Positions 43,237 through 51,953 of a stretch of DNA of 64,000 bases are shown here, piece by piece. Positions within the stretch are counted from its first letter, which is position 1. Every line of letters begins with the position of its first letter. The position numbers and the translations under genes are program-made. A model generated the notes under the pieces. It ran no database searches, was not told the DNA's origin, and saw nothing but the letters and a program-made list of their open reading frames with translations. The stretch lies in contig DATBHB010000195.1 in the NCBI GenBank assembly GCA_036557705.1, forward strand, positions 34,638-98,637, written 5' to 3'. Source of the DNA: VAZQ01 sp036557705. Lineage in GTDB: Bacteria; Pseudomonadota; Alphaproteobacteria; Rhizobiales; Xanthobacteraceae.

Positions 43237-44544
43237 ATGACCCCGGGCGCGCGCCTTTCCGCCGCCGTCGAAGTGCTCGCCGACATCGAGACGCGGCATC
43301 GGCCGGCAACCGATGCGCTTAAGGATTGGGGGCTCTCGCATCGTTTCGCCGGCTCCGGCGACCGTGCCGGCATCGCGGGTCTTGTCTATGACGCGCTGCG
43401 CCGGCGCGCCTCGGCGGCCTTCACGATGGGCAATGAGACGCCCCGCGCGATCCTCCTGGGCATGCTTCGCCTCGAGCGCAAGCTCGATCCCGAGGCAATC
43501 GCGCGGCTCGCCAATGGCGCGCGCTTTGCTCCCAGTCCGCTGACTGAGATCGAGCGCCAGCGCCTCGATGCGGTAAGTCTCGAAGGAGCACCGCCATGGG
43601 TTGTTGGAGACTATCCGGCCTGGCTCGATCCGCATCTTGCGCGCGTTTTTGGCGATGAGCGCAGTCGCGAAGGCGCAGCTCTCGCGAGCCGCGCACCGCT
43701 CGATTTGCGGGTCAACACGCTTAAGTCAAACCGTGATACCGCGGCTGCGATGCTCGCGCATCTCGGCGCGACGCCGACACCGTGGTCGCCAGCGGGTTTG
43801 CGCATCGTGCTCGGCGCCGATGCAAAATCTCCCGCGATCGCTGCCGAACCTGCCTTTCTGAAGGGCTTTATCGAAATTCAGGACGAGGGTTCCCAGGTCG
43901 CAACGCTCCTCGCGCGCCCCGAACCCAATCACCAGGTGGCGGATCTTTGTGCCGGGGCCGGCGGCAAGGCGCTGGCGCTCGCCGCCGCTATGGAAGGGCA
44001 TGGACAGATTTACGCGACCGACCGCGACAAGCGCCGGCTTGCTCCGATCCACGCGCGGATCGCCCGGGCGGGTGCACACAACATTCAGGTGAGAACGCCG
44101 CGCGGCCAGGAACCGGCACTCGCCGATATGACCGGGCATTGCGATCTTGTCCTGATCGATGCGCCATGCACCGGCACGGGTACATGGCGGCGCAATCCCG
44201 ACGCGAAATGGCGCGTGCGTCCGGGCGCACTTTCCGCCCGGTTGAAGGAGCAGAGTACAATCCTCGATACGGCGGCTGGGCTGGTCAAAGCCGGCGGCCG
44301 AATTGCTTACATCACCTGCTCAGTGCTCGCAGAGGAAAATGCCGATCAGGTGCGGGGCTTTCTCAATCGGCACGCCGATTTCGCAATCCTGCCTCCCGGG
44401 GAGGTTGCGAACGCGCTCGGCGAGGGAGCCATCTTATTCCGACGCGCTGTGCTGATTGCCCAGGAAGGGCTGCTGATGACGCCCCGCCGTACCGAGACAG
44501 ATGCATTCTTCGTCGCGATGCTCGTACGCCGGGTTAATGCGTAG
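43237..44544 (+). CDS. RsmB-like rRNA (cytosine-C5) methyltransferase
   Basis: Encodes 435 residues and starts right after the VOC stop. The N-terminal part resembles the NusB-like domain of RsmB (RHRPATDALKDWGLSHRF, GLVYDALRRRASA). The catalytic half has the SAM site VADLCAGAGGKALALAAAM, LVLIDAPCTGTGTWRRNPD with the PC cysteine, and ITCSVLAEENADQVRGFL with the second catalytic Cys in the TC motif. It probably makes m5C in 16S rRNA. Confidence 0.88.
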   Translation: MTPGARLSAAVEVLADIETRHRPATDALKDWGLSHRFAGSGDRAGIAGLVYDALRRRASAAFTMGNETPRAILLGMLRLERKLDPEAIARLANGARFAPSPLTEIERQRLDAVSLEGAPPWVVGDYPAWLDPHLARVFGDERSREGAALASRAPLDLRVNTLKSNRDTAAAMLAHLGATPTPWSPAGLRIVLGADAKSPAIAAEPAFLKGFIEIQDEGSQVATLLARPEPNHQVADLCAGAGGKALALAAAMEGHGQIYATDRDKRRLAPIHARIARAGAHNIQVRTPRGQEPALADMTGHCDLVLIDAPCTGTGTWRRNPDAKWRVRPGALSARLKEQSTILDTAAGLVKAGGRIAYITCSVLAEENADQVRGFLNRHADFAILPPGEVANALGEGAILFRRAVLIAQEGLLMTPRRTETDAFFVAMLVRRVNA

Positions 44545-44549
44545 GCTGC

Positions 44550-44711
44550 GTAGGGTGGGCAAAATCGCGTCCCCGATAGTTTCCAGACCGCACGGCCGCT
44601 GACGCGATTTTGCCCACGCGGGCCGTGCGGCGAGGTTGGCCCGCGTGGGCACGGCGCGCGAAACGCCGTGCGCAAACCGCAAGCTCGGCGGCGCGCCTTT
44701 GCCCACCCTAC
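44550..44711. repeat. GTAGGGTGGGCAAA composite palindrome
   Basis: Outer arms GTAGGGTGGGCAAAA (44550) and TTTGCCCACCCTAC (to 44711) enclose a second, nested palindrome: ACGCGATTTTGCCCACGCGG and a later CCGCGTGGGCA. The unit fills the gap between two convergent genes and looks like two merged copies. Confidence 0.85.
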
Positions 44712-44726
44712 CGACTCGCGAAACGA

Positions 44727-46274
44727 TCAATGTACCGCAACCGGCTCATTGCCTGCGCCGGCGGGCGGGGCCTTCGGTCTTCTCGTGAACACGATGAGCA
44801 GCGGAATTACGGCAAGAGTCGCGATCATCAGCAGCTTGTAGTCATCGACATAAGCGATGATCTGCGCCTGCCGGGTGATGACGGCATCGAGCGCAGCACG
44901 CCCTGCAGCAGTGAGCGGATTCCAGAACTGACTGATGCTGGGGTTATCGAAAATCCGGTTCACGGCAGTGACGTGCGCAGCGATATCGGCGTGATTGATC
45001 TGCGTGTTCTGGACCAACAGGCTGTTCACTATCGATATTCCGACGCTCGAACCGATATTGCGCGCGAGGCTGAAGATGCCGGCGCCCTCGGCGCGCTGCT
45101 TGGACGAAAGCGTCGACAACGTGGCAGTGCTGAGCGGCACGAAGATGAAGCCCAGTCCGACGCCTTGAACAATTCCAACGGCGATTATGGCCGTCTGCGA
45201 AACATCCGGAGTCCATCCTGTCATCTCATAGAATGACGAGGCCACGAGCGCGAGGCCGAAGCCGAGCAACAAGCGGATGTCGACTCGCCCGACCAGGCGG
45301 CCGACGATCATCATCGCTGCCATGGTGCCGATGCCGCGAGGACCCATGACGAGACCGGCGGTGACGATCGGGTAATTCATGAGATCCTGCAAATAGGGCG
45401 GCTGGAGCGCCATCGAAGCGTAAAAAGTGAGTCCCACGATGGCTATGAAGACCGTGCCGGCGCTGAAGTTGCGGTCGCGGAACAGAGACGGGCGGACGAA
45501 CGGCTCTCGTGAGGTAAAGGTGTGAACAAGAAACAGGTAGAATGCCGAAGCGGCGACAATCACCTCGATCCAGATCTCACCCGAGCCGAACCAATCCTTT
45601 CCCTCTCCGCGATCAAGCAGGATTTGCAAAGCGCCGATCGCAACGCTCAGGGTCAAGAAGCCGAACCAGTCGAGCTTCTCGCCCGCATTGCGCCCAGTGT
45701 CCGGCAGAAAGGCAATCATGCCGAGGAAAGCAAGCGCCCCAACCGGCAGATTGATGTAAAAGACGTAGCGCCAGCTGTAATTCTGTGTCAGCCAGCCGCC
45801 GAGAACGGGACCGAGCACGGGACCGACCATGACCGCCATACCCCAGATTGCCATCGCGGAGCCCTGGCGCTCCTTGGGATAGGAATTGAGCAAAACGGAT
45901 TGCGAGAGCGGGACGAGCGCTGCGCCGAAAATTCCTTGCAGAACCCGAAACAGCACGATCTGAAGGAGCGATTCGGCCATGCCGCAAAGCATGGATGCGA
46001 TCGTGAATCCGGCAACCGACACGAGGAACAACCGCTTGGTTCCGAAGCGGCTGGCGAGATAGCCGGTGGGCGGCGTCATGATGGCGGCAGCGGCGATATA
46101 GGAGGTCAGCACCCAGGCAATCTGCTCCTGGCTGGCCGAGACGCTGCCTTGCATATAAGGCAGGGCGACGTTGGCTATCGTCGTATCGAGCGCCTGCATA
46201 AGAGTGGCGAGCATCACGCATACGGTGACCGCGGCCCGATTGACGCCGCCCGTTCCTGCGCTTTCGTTGCCCAT
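44727..46274 (-). CDS. emrB: DHA2-family multidrug efflux MFS transporter (EmrB type)
   Basis: Encodes 515 residues with about fourteen membrane helices. The family pattern is clear: LMQALDTTIANVALPYMQGS, LTSYIAAAAIMTPPTGYLA, RFGTKRLFLVSVAGFTI and LSQSVLLNSYPKERQGSAMA. It exports drugs with a proton gradient through the EmrA adaptor. It follows emrA directly (no gap), with the marR gene upstream, so it is the third gene of a marR-emrA-emrB operon. Confidence 0.92.
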   Translation of the reverse strand: MGNESAGTGGVNRAAVTVCVMLATLMQALDTTIANVALPYMQGSVSASQEQIAWVLTSYIAAAAIMTPPTGYLASRFGTKRLFLVSVAGFTIASMLCGMAESLLQIVLFRVLQGIFGAALVPLSQSVLLNSYPKERQGSAMAIWGMAVMVGPVLGPVLGGWLTQNYSWRYVFYINLPVGALAFLGMIAFLPDTGRNAGEKLDWFGFLTLSVAIGALQILLDRGEGKDWFGSGEIWIEVIVAASAFYLFLVHTFTSREPFVRPSLFRDRNFSAGTVFIAIVGLTFYASMALQPPYLQDLMNYPIVTAGLVMGPRGIGTMAAMMIVGRLVGRVDIRLLLGFGLALVASSFYEMTGWTPDVSQTAIIAVGIVQGVGLGFIFVPLSTATLSTLSSKQRAEGAGIFSLARNIGSSVGISIVNSLLVQNTQINHADIAAHVTAVNRIFDNPSISQFWNPLTAAGRAALDAVITRQAQIIAYVDDYKLLMIATLAVIPLLIVFTRRPKAPPAGAGNEPVAVH

Positions 46275-47576
46275 TTACGCTCTCTTTGCGGTCTGCCCGA
46301 ACAGCGCTGCGAGAAAGTGCGGCAACCCGCGCGTATGGCCGGTATTGACATTGACCTCGGTGCTCATTCCGGCCCGCAACGGCGGCTGGCTTTGATCGCT
46401 GGTGTCGACGCGCACGCGCATTGGAATGCGCTGCACGACCTTCACCCAATTGCCGCTGGTATTCTGTGCCGGCAGAAGCTGAAATTCCTGGGCGGCCGCA
46501 GGGCTGATGCTTGCGACTGTGCCGTGCCATTCGCGCCCGGGATAGGTGTCCACTGTGACCGTGACCGGCTGCCCGGGTCGCACGTAGGTGAGCTCCGTTT
46601 CTTTCGGATTAGCATCCACCCAGACGTGATCAGTGGCGACGAGGTAGAAAGCGGTGGTGGAGGCAGCCAGGTACTTGCCCGGCGCGATCGACGGCACGTC
46701 GGTCACAATGCCGCTGAACGGAGCCTTCACGATTGTATCGTCGAGTTGCCGCTGTGCCTCGTCCACCTGCGCCTTGGCCTGGAGGTATTGCGGATGCCGG
46801 GTAACCGGAATGTTCGGATTGCCCCCGAGCTTGGCGAGCTGCACCTGCGCCTGCTGACGCAGCGATTGAAGCGTGTTCTTGTCGGCATCGAGCGTAAAAC
46901 GTGCCTGGTCGTAATTGGCTTTGGGAGTCGACTGCGTGCGCAGAAGGGCGGCGTAGCGATCGTACGTCACCTGGTCGAGGTTGACCTTAGCCTGTTCGGC
47001 ATCGACATCGCTGAGCATGCGCTGATAATCGTCTTTCATCGATTCAATGGTGAGCGCGGTCTGCGCGAGGTTCGCCTTTGCGCTCTCGACCGCGATCTGG
47101 AACTGGCGCGGATCGAGGCGATAGAGGACCTGTCCGGAATTGACGTGCTCGTTCTCGCTGACATCGACTTCGTTCACGATCCCAGAGACGTCGGTCGAAA
47201 TGCCGACCTTGTCGGCTTCGACATAGGCATCGTCCGTCGACATCACCTGGCCGCCGCTGACGTACCAGTAGCCTGCACCGATCAGCGCGAGAGGCAGCAG
47301 CGCGAACAGGAACCAGCGGGTCCAGCGCTGGCGCGCTGAGCGTATCGTGGCGCCGGACGCGGAAGGCGCGGTGGCCGGTTCGACCGGTTGCGGCCGCCGC
47401 GGCTTGTTTGACGGCAGTGTATCCGGTCGCTCTCGCGCGGGGCTTGGGCGTGCGGAGGGCGGGACGTGTAGAGAAACGACCTCTTCAGGCGCCGGCCCCC
47501 TCCCCTCGCCCGGAGCCGGCGTTGGGAACGGCTCATGCCGCTCTTGGGATCGATCGATGCGTTCCACTTCGAACAT
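46275..47576 (-). CDS. emrA: EmrA-like membrane-fusion adaptor (HlyD family)
   Basis: Encodes 433 residues. A cytoplasmic Pro-rich tail precedes one membrane helix (WFLFALLPLALIGAGYWYV), then VDDAYVEADKVGIS-like biotinyl-lipoyl parts, a coiled-coil hairpin (about 170-270), and the beta-barrel (HVWVDANPKETELTYVRPGQ). The ATG at 47576 is preceded by GAGGAGTCTTGCT. The in-frame GTG at 47591 overlaps the marR stop in GTGA and could give coupling. It links the EmrB pump to an outer-membrane channel. Confidence 0.9.
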   Translation of the reverse strand: MFEVERIDRSQERHEPFPTPAPGEGRGPAPEEVVSLHVPPSARPSPARERPDTLPSNKPRRPQPVEPATAPSASGATIRSARQRWTRWFLFALLPLALIGAGYWYVSGGQVMSTDDAYVEADKVGISTDVSGIVNEVDVSENEHVNSGQVLYRLDPRQFQIAVESAKANLAQTALTIESMKDDYQRMLSDVDAEQAKVNLDQVTYDRYAALLRTQSTPKANYDQARFTLDADKNTLQSLRQQAQVQLAKLGGNPNIPVTRHPQYLQAKAQVDEAQRQLDDTIVKAPFSGIVTDVPSIAPGKYLAASTTAFYLVATDHVWVDANPKETELTYVRPGQPVTVTVDTYPGREWHGTVASISPAAAQEFQLLPAQNTSGNWVKVVQRIPMRVRVDTSDQSQPPLRAGMSTEVNVNTGHTRGLPHFLAALFGQTAKRA

Positions 47577-47587
47577 AGCAAGACTCC

Positions 47588-48040
47588 TCACGCCGCCGCT
47601 TCCTCAAACCGCCGGCTGGTGATGTTTTCCTTCATTTGCTGCAGACCGGCCGCCATGGCGTCGAGCACCGCAGGATCGATGCCGCTGGTCATAACCTCGT
47701 GCAGCCTGGCCCGGAGCCCTTTGATTTCGCTGAGGATCGGAGTGGCAGCCGGCGTCAGCCGCAGCCGCCAGATGCGCCGGTCCCCCGCATCGGCACAGCG
47801 CTTGACGAGACCGAGCGACTCAAGCCGATCGATCAGCCGCGCCACCGTCATCGGAGAGACTTCGGCAACAGCCGCAAGTTCATTCTGTGACAAGTCCGGC
47901 TGCCGTTCGAGCCGCGCCAGAATGACCCAGAGCGCGCGCGTCATGCCATGCGCGCGCGCCAGTTGGTCGGCATAAGTGCGCATGTGGCGGGCTACGTCAT
48001 AAAGCAAGATCAGCAGATCGTTTTCAGGCTCGTATGGCAC
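47588..48040 (-). CDS. MarR-family transcriptional regulator
   Basis: Encodes 150 residues with a winged helix: RALWVILARLERQPDLSQNE, AAVAEVSPMTVARLIDRLES and LGLVKRCADAGDRRIWRLRL. MarR dimers bind a palindrome and release it upon ligand binding. A perfect 16-bp palindrome at 48106-48121 lies 66 bp upstream, so it probably represses its own operon and the efflux pump. Confidence 0.92.
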   Translation of the reverse strand: MPYEPENDLLILLYDVARHMRTYADQLARAHGMTRALWVILARLERQPDLSQNELAAVAEVSPMTVARLIDRLESLGLVKRCADAGDRRIWRLRLTPAATPILSEIKGLRARLHEVMTSGIDPAVLDAMAAGLQQMKENITSRRFEEAAA

Positions 48041-48105
48041 ACCCCACCTCCAGCTCTCCCGCCTCGACGTCTTTCGACCCGGGAAGGGATCTTAAGCTCC
48101 AATAA

Positions 48106-48121
48106 CATAAGCTAGCTTATG
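48106..48121. promoter_or_regulatory. MarR operator candidate, perfect 16-bp palindrome
   Basis: CATAAGCTAGCTTATG is an exact palindrome in an AT-rich stretch between the divergent marR operon and the TauE/SafE gene. Its size, symmetry and place match MarR operators; it could control both directions. Confidence 0.75.
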
Positions 48122-48232
48122 ATCTATTCAAGAGCATGGAGCGGAGCCTGCACGCCTCCATGCTGCTGCCAGCTCCTGGGCGCGGCATACGGACCCTTGA
48201 CCGATCTCGTTTAGAGAGGCTCTGTACCTCGC

Positions 48233-49063
48233 ATGGCCTCGATTCCCCTCGCCGAGACCGCTTGGCTTGCGGCGGCGATCGTCGGGGGCGCGCTGATCAC
48301 GGGTCTGCTGGCGGGACTGTTCGGGATCGGCGGCGGCGGGATCATTGTTCCGGTGCTCTATGAGGTGTTCCGCACCGTCGGTGTCCCGGAGGAGGTCCTC
48401 ATTCAGCTGTGCGTCGGCACGTCGATTGCGATCATCGTGCCTACCAATGTGCGGTCCTTCCTTGCCCACCGCAGGCGCGGCGCCGTGCTCATGGATATCA
48501 TTCGCGCCTGGGCAATACCGGCCGTTCTAGGGGTTGCGACCGGTTCTGCCGTTGCGGCATTCGCGCCCGGAGCGGTGCTGCGGATCGCCTTTGTGGTCAT
48601 CGCGGGCGTGATCGCGGCCAAGCTGTTATTGGGCCGCGACGACTTGCGTATTGCCGATGATCTGCCCAAAGGCGCGGCAAACGCCATGTACGGTTACCTG
48701 ATCGGACTCGCCGCCTCGCTGATGGGGATAAGCGGCGGGTCGATTTCCAACATGATCCTCACGCTTCACGGCAAGTCGATCCACAGGTCGGTCGCAACCT
48801 CCGCAGGTCTTGGCGTACCGATCACTATCGCGGGTGCGATCGGTTACATGCTCGCGGGCCTGCCGAAACAGGCAATGATGCCGGCGTTCTCGATCGGTTT
48901 CGTATCATTCGTCGGGGTCGTGCTGATGGCGCCCATTTCGAGCCTTGTCGCCCCTCTCGGAGCCCGCCTTGCCCACGCGCTTCCGAAGCGTAGCCTCGAA
49001 ATCGCATTCGCCGTGTTCCTGCTGGCCGTCGCCGTGCGGTTTCTGGTTACCTTAGTGGCCTGA
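48233..49063 (+). CDS. TauE/SafE-family sulfite/organosulfonate exporter
   Basis: Encodes 276 residues with about eight helices. The duplicated family motif is seen as ALITGLLAGLFGIGGGGIIV at the N-terminus and GLAASLMGISGGSISNMILT in the second half. Such proteins export sulfite or related anions. It is divergent from marR across the palindrome, so it may share its regulation. Confidence 0.85.
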   Translation: MASIPLAETAWLAAAIVGGALITGLLAGLFGIGGGGIIVPVLYEVFRTVGVPEEVLIQLCVGTSIAIIVPTNVRSFLAHRRRGAVLMDIIRAWAIPAVLGVATGSAVAAFAPGAVLRIAFVVIAGVIAAKLLLGRDDLRIADDLPKGAANAMYGYLIGLAASLMGISGGSISNMILTLHGKSIHRSVATSAGLGVPITIAGAIGYMLAGLPKQAMMPAFSIGFVSFVGVVLMAPISSLVAPLGARLAHALPKRSLEIAFAVFLLAVAVRFLVTLVA

Positions 49064-49105
49064 CCCCCGAGAGCATGGGTTATTCCAGGTAAACCGGCGC
49101 AGCCG

Positions 49106-50047
49106 CTATGCGTGGCGAGCGGCGACGAATTTCGCGGCGGCCAAGAGCACGGCCGCCTTTTCACCAAAGGGCGCGAGCGCGGCTTCGGCCTTGGCGATGA
49201 GCCCAGCAAGCCGGGTCCTCGCTCCGGCGACACCTAGAATACCGACAATTGTCGCCTTCCCGGCGTCGGCATCCTTTCCAGTCTGCTTGCCGACGAGCGC
49301 AGGGTCGCCTTCAACATCGAGGAGATCATCGGCAATCTGGAAGGCTTGGCCGACTGCGGTGCCGTAGGATTCGAGCGCCTTCTGCTTGTCGCCCACGGCT
49401 CGGCCCAGGATTCCTCCTGCCCGGCAGGCGAACCTGAACAGCGCGCCGGTCTTCATCGCCTGCAGAACGGCGACGTCGCGCTCCCCAGGCCGCTGGGGTC
49501 TGTCGCCGTCGAATCGACCTTCGGCGGCGAGATCGAGCATTTGTCCGCCGACCATACCGCCGAGCCCGGCGGCACGGGCCAGCGCCTGGACGAGCTCAAT
49601 CCGGACCGTCGCGTCAGGATGGGTTTCGGGTCTCGACAGGATGTCGAAGGCCAAGGTCAGGAGGCCGTCGCCCGCGAGAATGGCGGTGGCCTCGTCGAAT
49701 GCCTTGTGAACAGTCGGCCGTCCGCGGCGCAGTTCGTCGTTGTCCATGGCAGGCAAATCATCGTGGACCAGTGAGTAACAATGGATGCATTCGAGCGCAG
49801 CGCCTGCCATCAGGGCACGCTGACGGGGTTCTCCGAAGAGTGCCGCCGTCTCGACCACGAGAAACGGCCGCAATCGCTTTCCGGCTCCAAGGCTTGCGTA
49901 GCGCATGGCATCGAGCAGCCGCTGCGGCCGTTCGACCTCTCCCCTCGCCGGCTGTGCCACGAGCAGGGTGTCGAGCAAGGCTTCGGTTTCCTTCGCGACC
50001 CGATCGAGACGTTGCTGGAATTGCTCCCGGTCAGCCGGTTTCAACAT
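49106..50047 (-). CDS. ispA: Short-chain polyprenyl diphosphate synthase (FPP synthase type)
   Basis: Encodes 313 residues. The first aspartate-rich motif is LVHDDLPAMDNDELRRG and the second is AFQIADDLLDVEGD, with TVHKAFDEATAILAGDGLLT between. The spacing and length match farnesyl diphosphate synthase, which condenses IPP with DMAPP/GPP to make the C15 precursor of squalene. It lies head-to-head with hpnC (about 190 bp), as part of the hopanoid locus. Confidence 0.9.
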   Translation of the reverse strand: MLKPADREQFQQRLDRVAKETEALLDTLLVAQPARGEVERPQRLLDAMRYASLGAGKRLRPFLVVETAALFGEPRQRALMAGAALECIHCYSLVHDDLPAMDNDELRRGRPTVHKAFDEATAILAGDGLLTLAFDILSRPETHPDATVRIELVQALARAAGLGGMVGGQMLDLAAEGRFDGDRPQRPGERDVAVLQAMKTGALFRFACRAGGILGRAVGDKQKALESYGTAVGQAFQIADDLLDVEGDPALVGKQTGKDADAGKATIVGILGVAGARTRLAGLIAKAEAALAPFGEKAAVLLAAAKFVAARHA

Positions 50048-50233
50048 TTTTCAGGCCCCCCAGACCTGCCGCGGACGGCGCCAGCCCCTATCTTATAGCG
50101 CTTCCGACTGGCGAAAGCGGCCCCCTGTTCGACGGTTACCAATTCATAAGATCGACTTGGGGCCATCCTGCCGGAGGGTGGCATTCCAGACCGCCTTGCG
50201 CTTTTATCCACCTTACGAATGCATAGAGACACC

Positions 50234-51115
50234 ATGACCCGCGATCCTGCCGCATTAAGGTCCGGAAAAGGCCACCTTGACGAGAATTTCCCGGTGGCTT
50301 CGCGGCTCATCCATTCCCGCCACCGCGGGATCATTTTGGCCTTTTACGAGTTCGTGCGGACCGCAGACGATATCGCCGACCATTCCTCCCTGCAGCCCGA
50401 GGAAAAACTCAATCTCCTTGACCGGCTTGAAGCCGGCCTTCTCGGCGACCACGACGAGAGCGGCGAAGCAATTGCACTGCGGTCGGCACTGCGGCAGCGG
50501 AATTTGTCGGCTCGTCATGCCCAGGACCTTTTGAAGGCTTTTCGTATGGATGTGACGAAGCTCCGGTACCGCGACTGGGACGACCTCGTGAATTATTGTG
50601 CCTACTCTGCCATGCCGGTCGGACGCTTCGTACTCGATGTGCATGGCGAGAACCGATCCACTTGGCCAGCCAATGATGGGCTTTGCGCCGCCCTGCAAGT
50701 CATCAACCATCTGCAGGACTGCCAACGGGACTATCGCGCTCTTAATCGAGTTTATCTGCCGCTCGACGCACTTGCCGCCTCTGGCGCCACCGTGGATCAA
50801 TTGGGGCAAGACTTGAGCCCGCCGCCTTTGCGCCACTGTCTTCGCGCTCTTGCGGTGCGGACTGGAGAACTGCTCGACCGCAGCGCTTCGTTTTCGGCGA
50901 GCATCAATGACTTCCGCCTCGCATTGGAGGTTGCAGTTATTCAGGGGCTCGCACGCCGCTTAGTGACGATGCTCAAAGTGCGTGATCCGCTGAGCGAGCG
51001 CGTTCACCTGAAACCTTCGGGAGTCGCTGCGGTAGCCGTCATTGGGGCCATGGCCGGCATTGTGGGGAGGTTCGCCCGCATTCTGCCCGGGTCTCACAAG
51101 CCACGAAACGCATGA
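50234..51115 (+). CDS. hpnC: Squalene-synthase-family protein HpnC (hydroxysqualene synthase)
   Basis: Encodes 293 residues. HpnC converts presqualene diphosphate to hydroxysqualene in the three-enzyme bacterial squalene route. It has the trans-prenyltransferase patterns FVRTADDIADHSSLQPEEKL and NHLQDCQRDYRALNRVYLPL. The ATG at 50234 fits the family opening (ALRSGKGHLDENFPVASRLI); an in-frame ATG at 50219 is possible. hpnD starts 7 bp after its stop. Confidence 0.92.
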   Translation: MTRDPAALRSGKGHLDENFPVASRLIHSRHRGIILAFYEFVRTADDIADHSSLQPEEKLNLLDRLEAGLLGDHDESGEAIALRSALRQRNLSARHAQDLLKAFRMDVTKLRYRDWDDLVNYCAYSAMPVGRFVLDVHGENRSTWPANDGLCAALQVINHLQDCQRDYRALNRVYLPLDALAASGATVDQLGQDLSPPPLRHCLRALAVRTGELLDRSASFSASINDFRLALEVAVIQGLARRLVTMLKVRDPLSERVHLKPSGVAAVAVIGAMAGIVGRFARILPGSHKPRNA

Positions 51116-51122
51116 GGCGCAG

Positions 51123-51953
51123 GTGGACGCAGCAACGCCGCAGACAGCGTCCCAGCGTGCCTCAGGCAGCTCATTTTATGCCGCGATGCGGATCCTCCCG
51201 CAACCGCAGCGTAACGCCATGTTCGAAATCTACAGCTTTTGCCGATCCGTCGACGACATCGCCGATTCGAATGCTCCGCGGCCGCAACGCCTCGCGATGC
51301 TCAATCGATGGCGGGACGAGATCAATGCACTCTACCGGGGAACAACTGGTCCGCTCACCGCTTCTCTCGCCGCTACGACGAAGGAATTCGGACTGGTCCG
51401 CGAGGATTTCCTTGCCGTCATCGACGGCATGGAAATGGACACCAAGGAGGACATTCGCGCACCGAGCGTCGAGACGCTCGACCTCTATTGCGACAGGGTG
51501 GCGAGCGCAGTCGGACGTCTGTCGGTGCGGGTCTTCGGCCTTCAGCCTCCGGACGGCAATGCTCTCGCTCATCATCTCGGAAGGGCATTGCAGCTGACCA
51601 ATATCCTTCGCGATCTCGACGAGGATGCGGCCGTCGGGCGCCTTTACCTCCCGCACGAAGCCCTCGACAAAGCCCGCATCGCAAGCACCGATCCGGCGAC
51701 TGTCCTGAAGAGCCCTGCGCTCGATGAGGCATGTGCACTGGTGATCGAGCGCGCGCGCAGGCATTTCGCCGCAGCCGACGGCATTATGGTCCGTTTGCCG
51801 CGGCCGGCGGTTCGCGCGCCCCGTATCATGGGCGAAGTCTACCGGTGGCTGCTCGAAGCCATGGCGTCGCGCGGCTTTGCACCGCCGAGACAGCGCGTCC
51901 GAATATCCCGCGCGCGACTCGCCTGGATCATGTTGCGCTACGCGATCATCTGA
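51123..51953 (+). CDS. hpnD: Presqualene diphosphate synthase HpnD
   Basis: Encodes 276 residues from a GTG after GAGGCGCAG, close to the usual 279. HpnD condenses two FPP into presqualene diphosphate. The two Asp-rich motifs are YSFCRSVDDIADSNAPRPQR and NILRDLDEDAAVGRLYLPHE. Longer in-frame starts overlap hpnC and were not chosen. Its stop overlaps the hpnE start in TGATG. Confidence 0.93.
   Translation: MDAATPQTASQRASGSSFYAAMRILPQPQRNAMFEIYSFCRSVDDIADSNAPRPQRLAMLNRWRDEINALYRGTTGPLTASLAATTKEFGLVREDFLAVIDGMEMDTKEDIRAPSVETLDLYCDRVASAVGRLSVRVFGLQPPDGNALAHHLGRALQLTNILRDLDEDAAVGRLYLPHEALDKARIASTDPATVLKSPALDEACALVIERARRHFAAADGIMVRLPRPAVRAPRIMGEVYRWLLEAMASRGFAPPRQRVRISRARLAWIMLRYAII

Noticed and set aside
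45522..47339. 605-residue plus-strand frame
   Set aside because: Antisense of emrB and emrA; no start site or domain.
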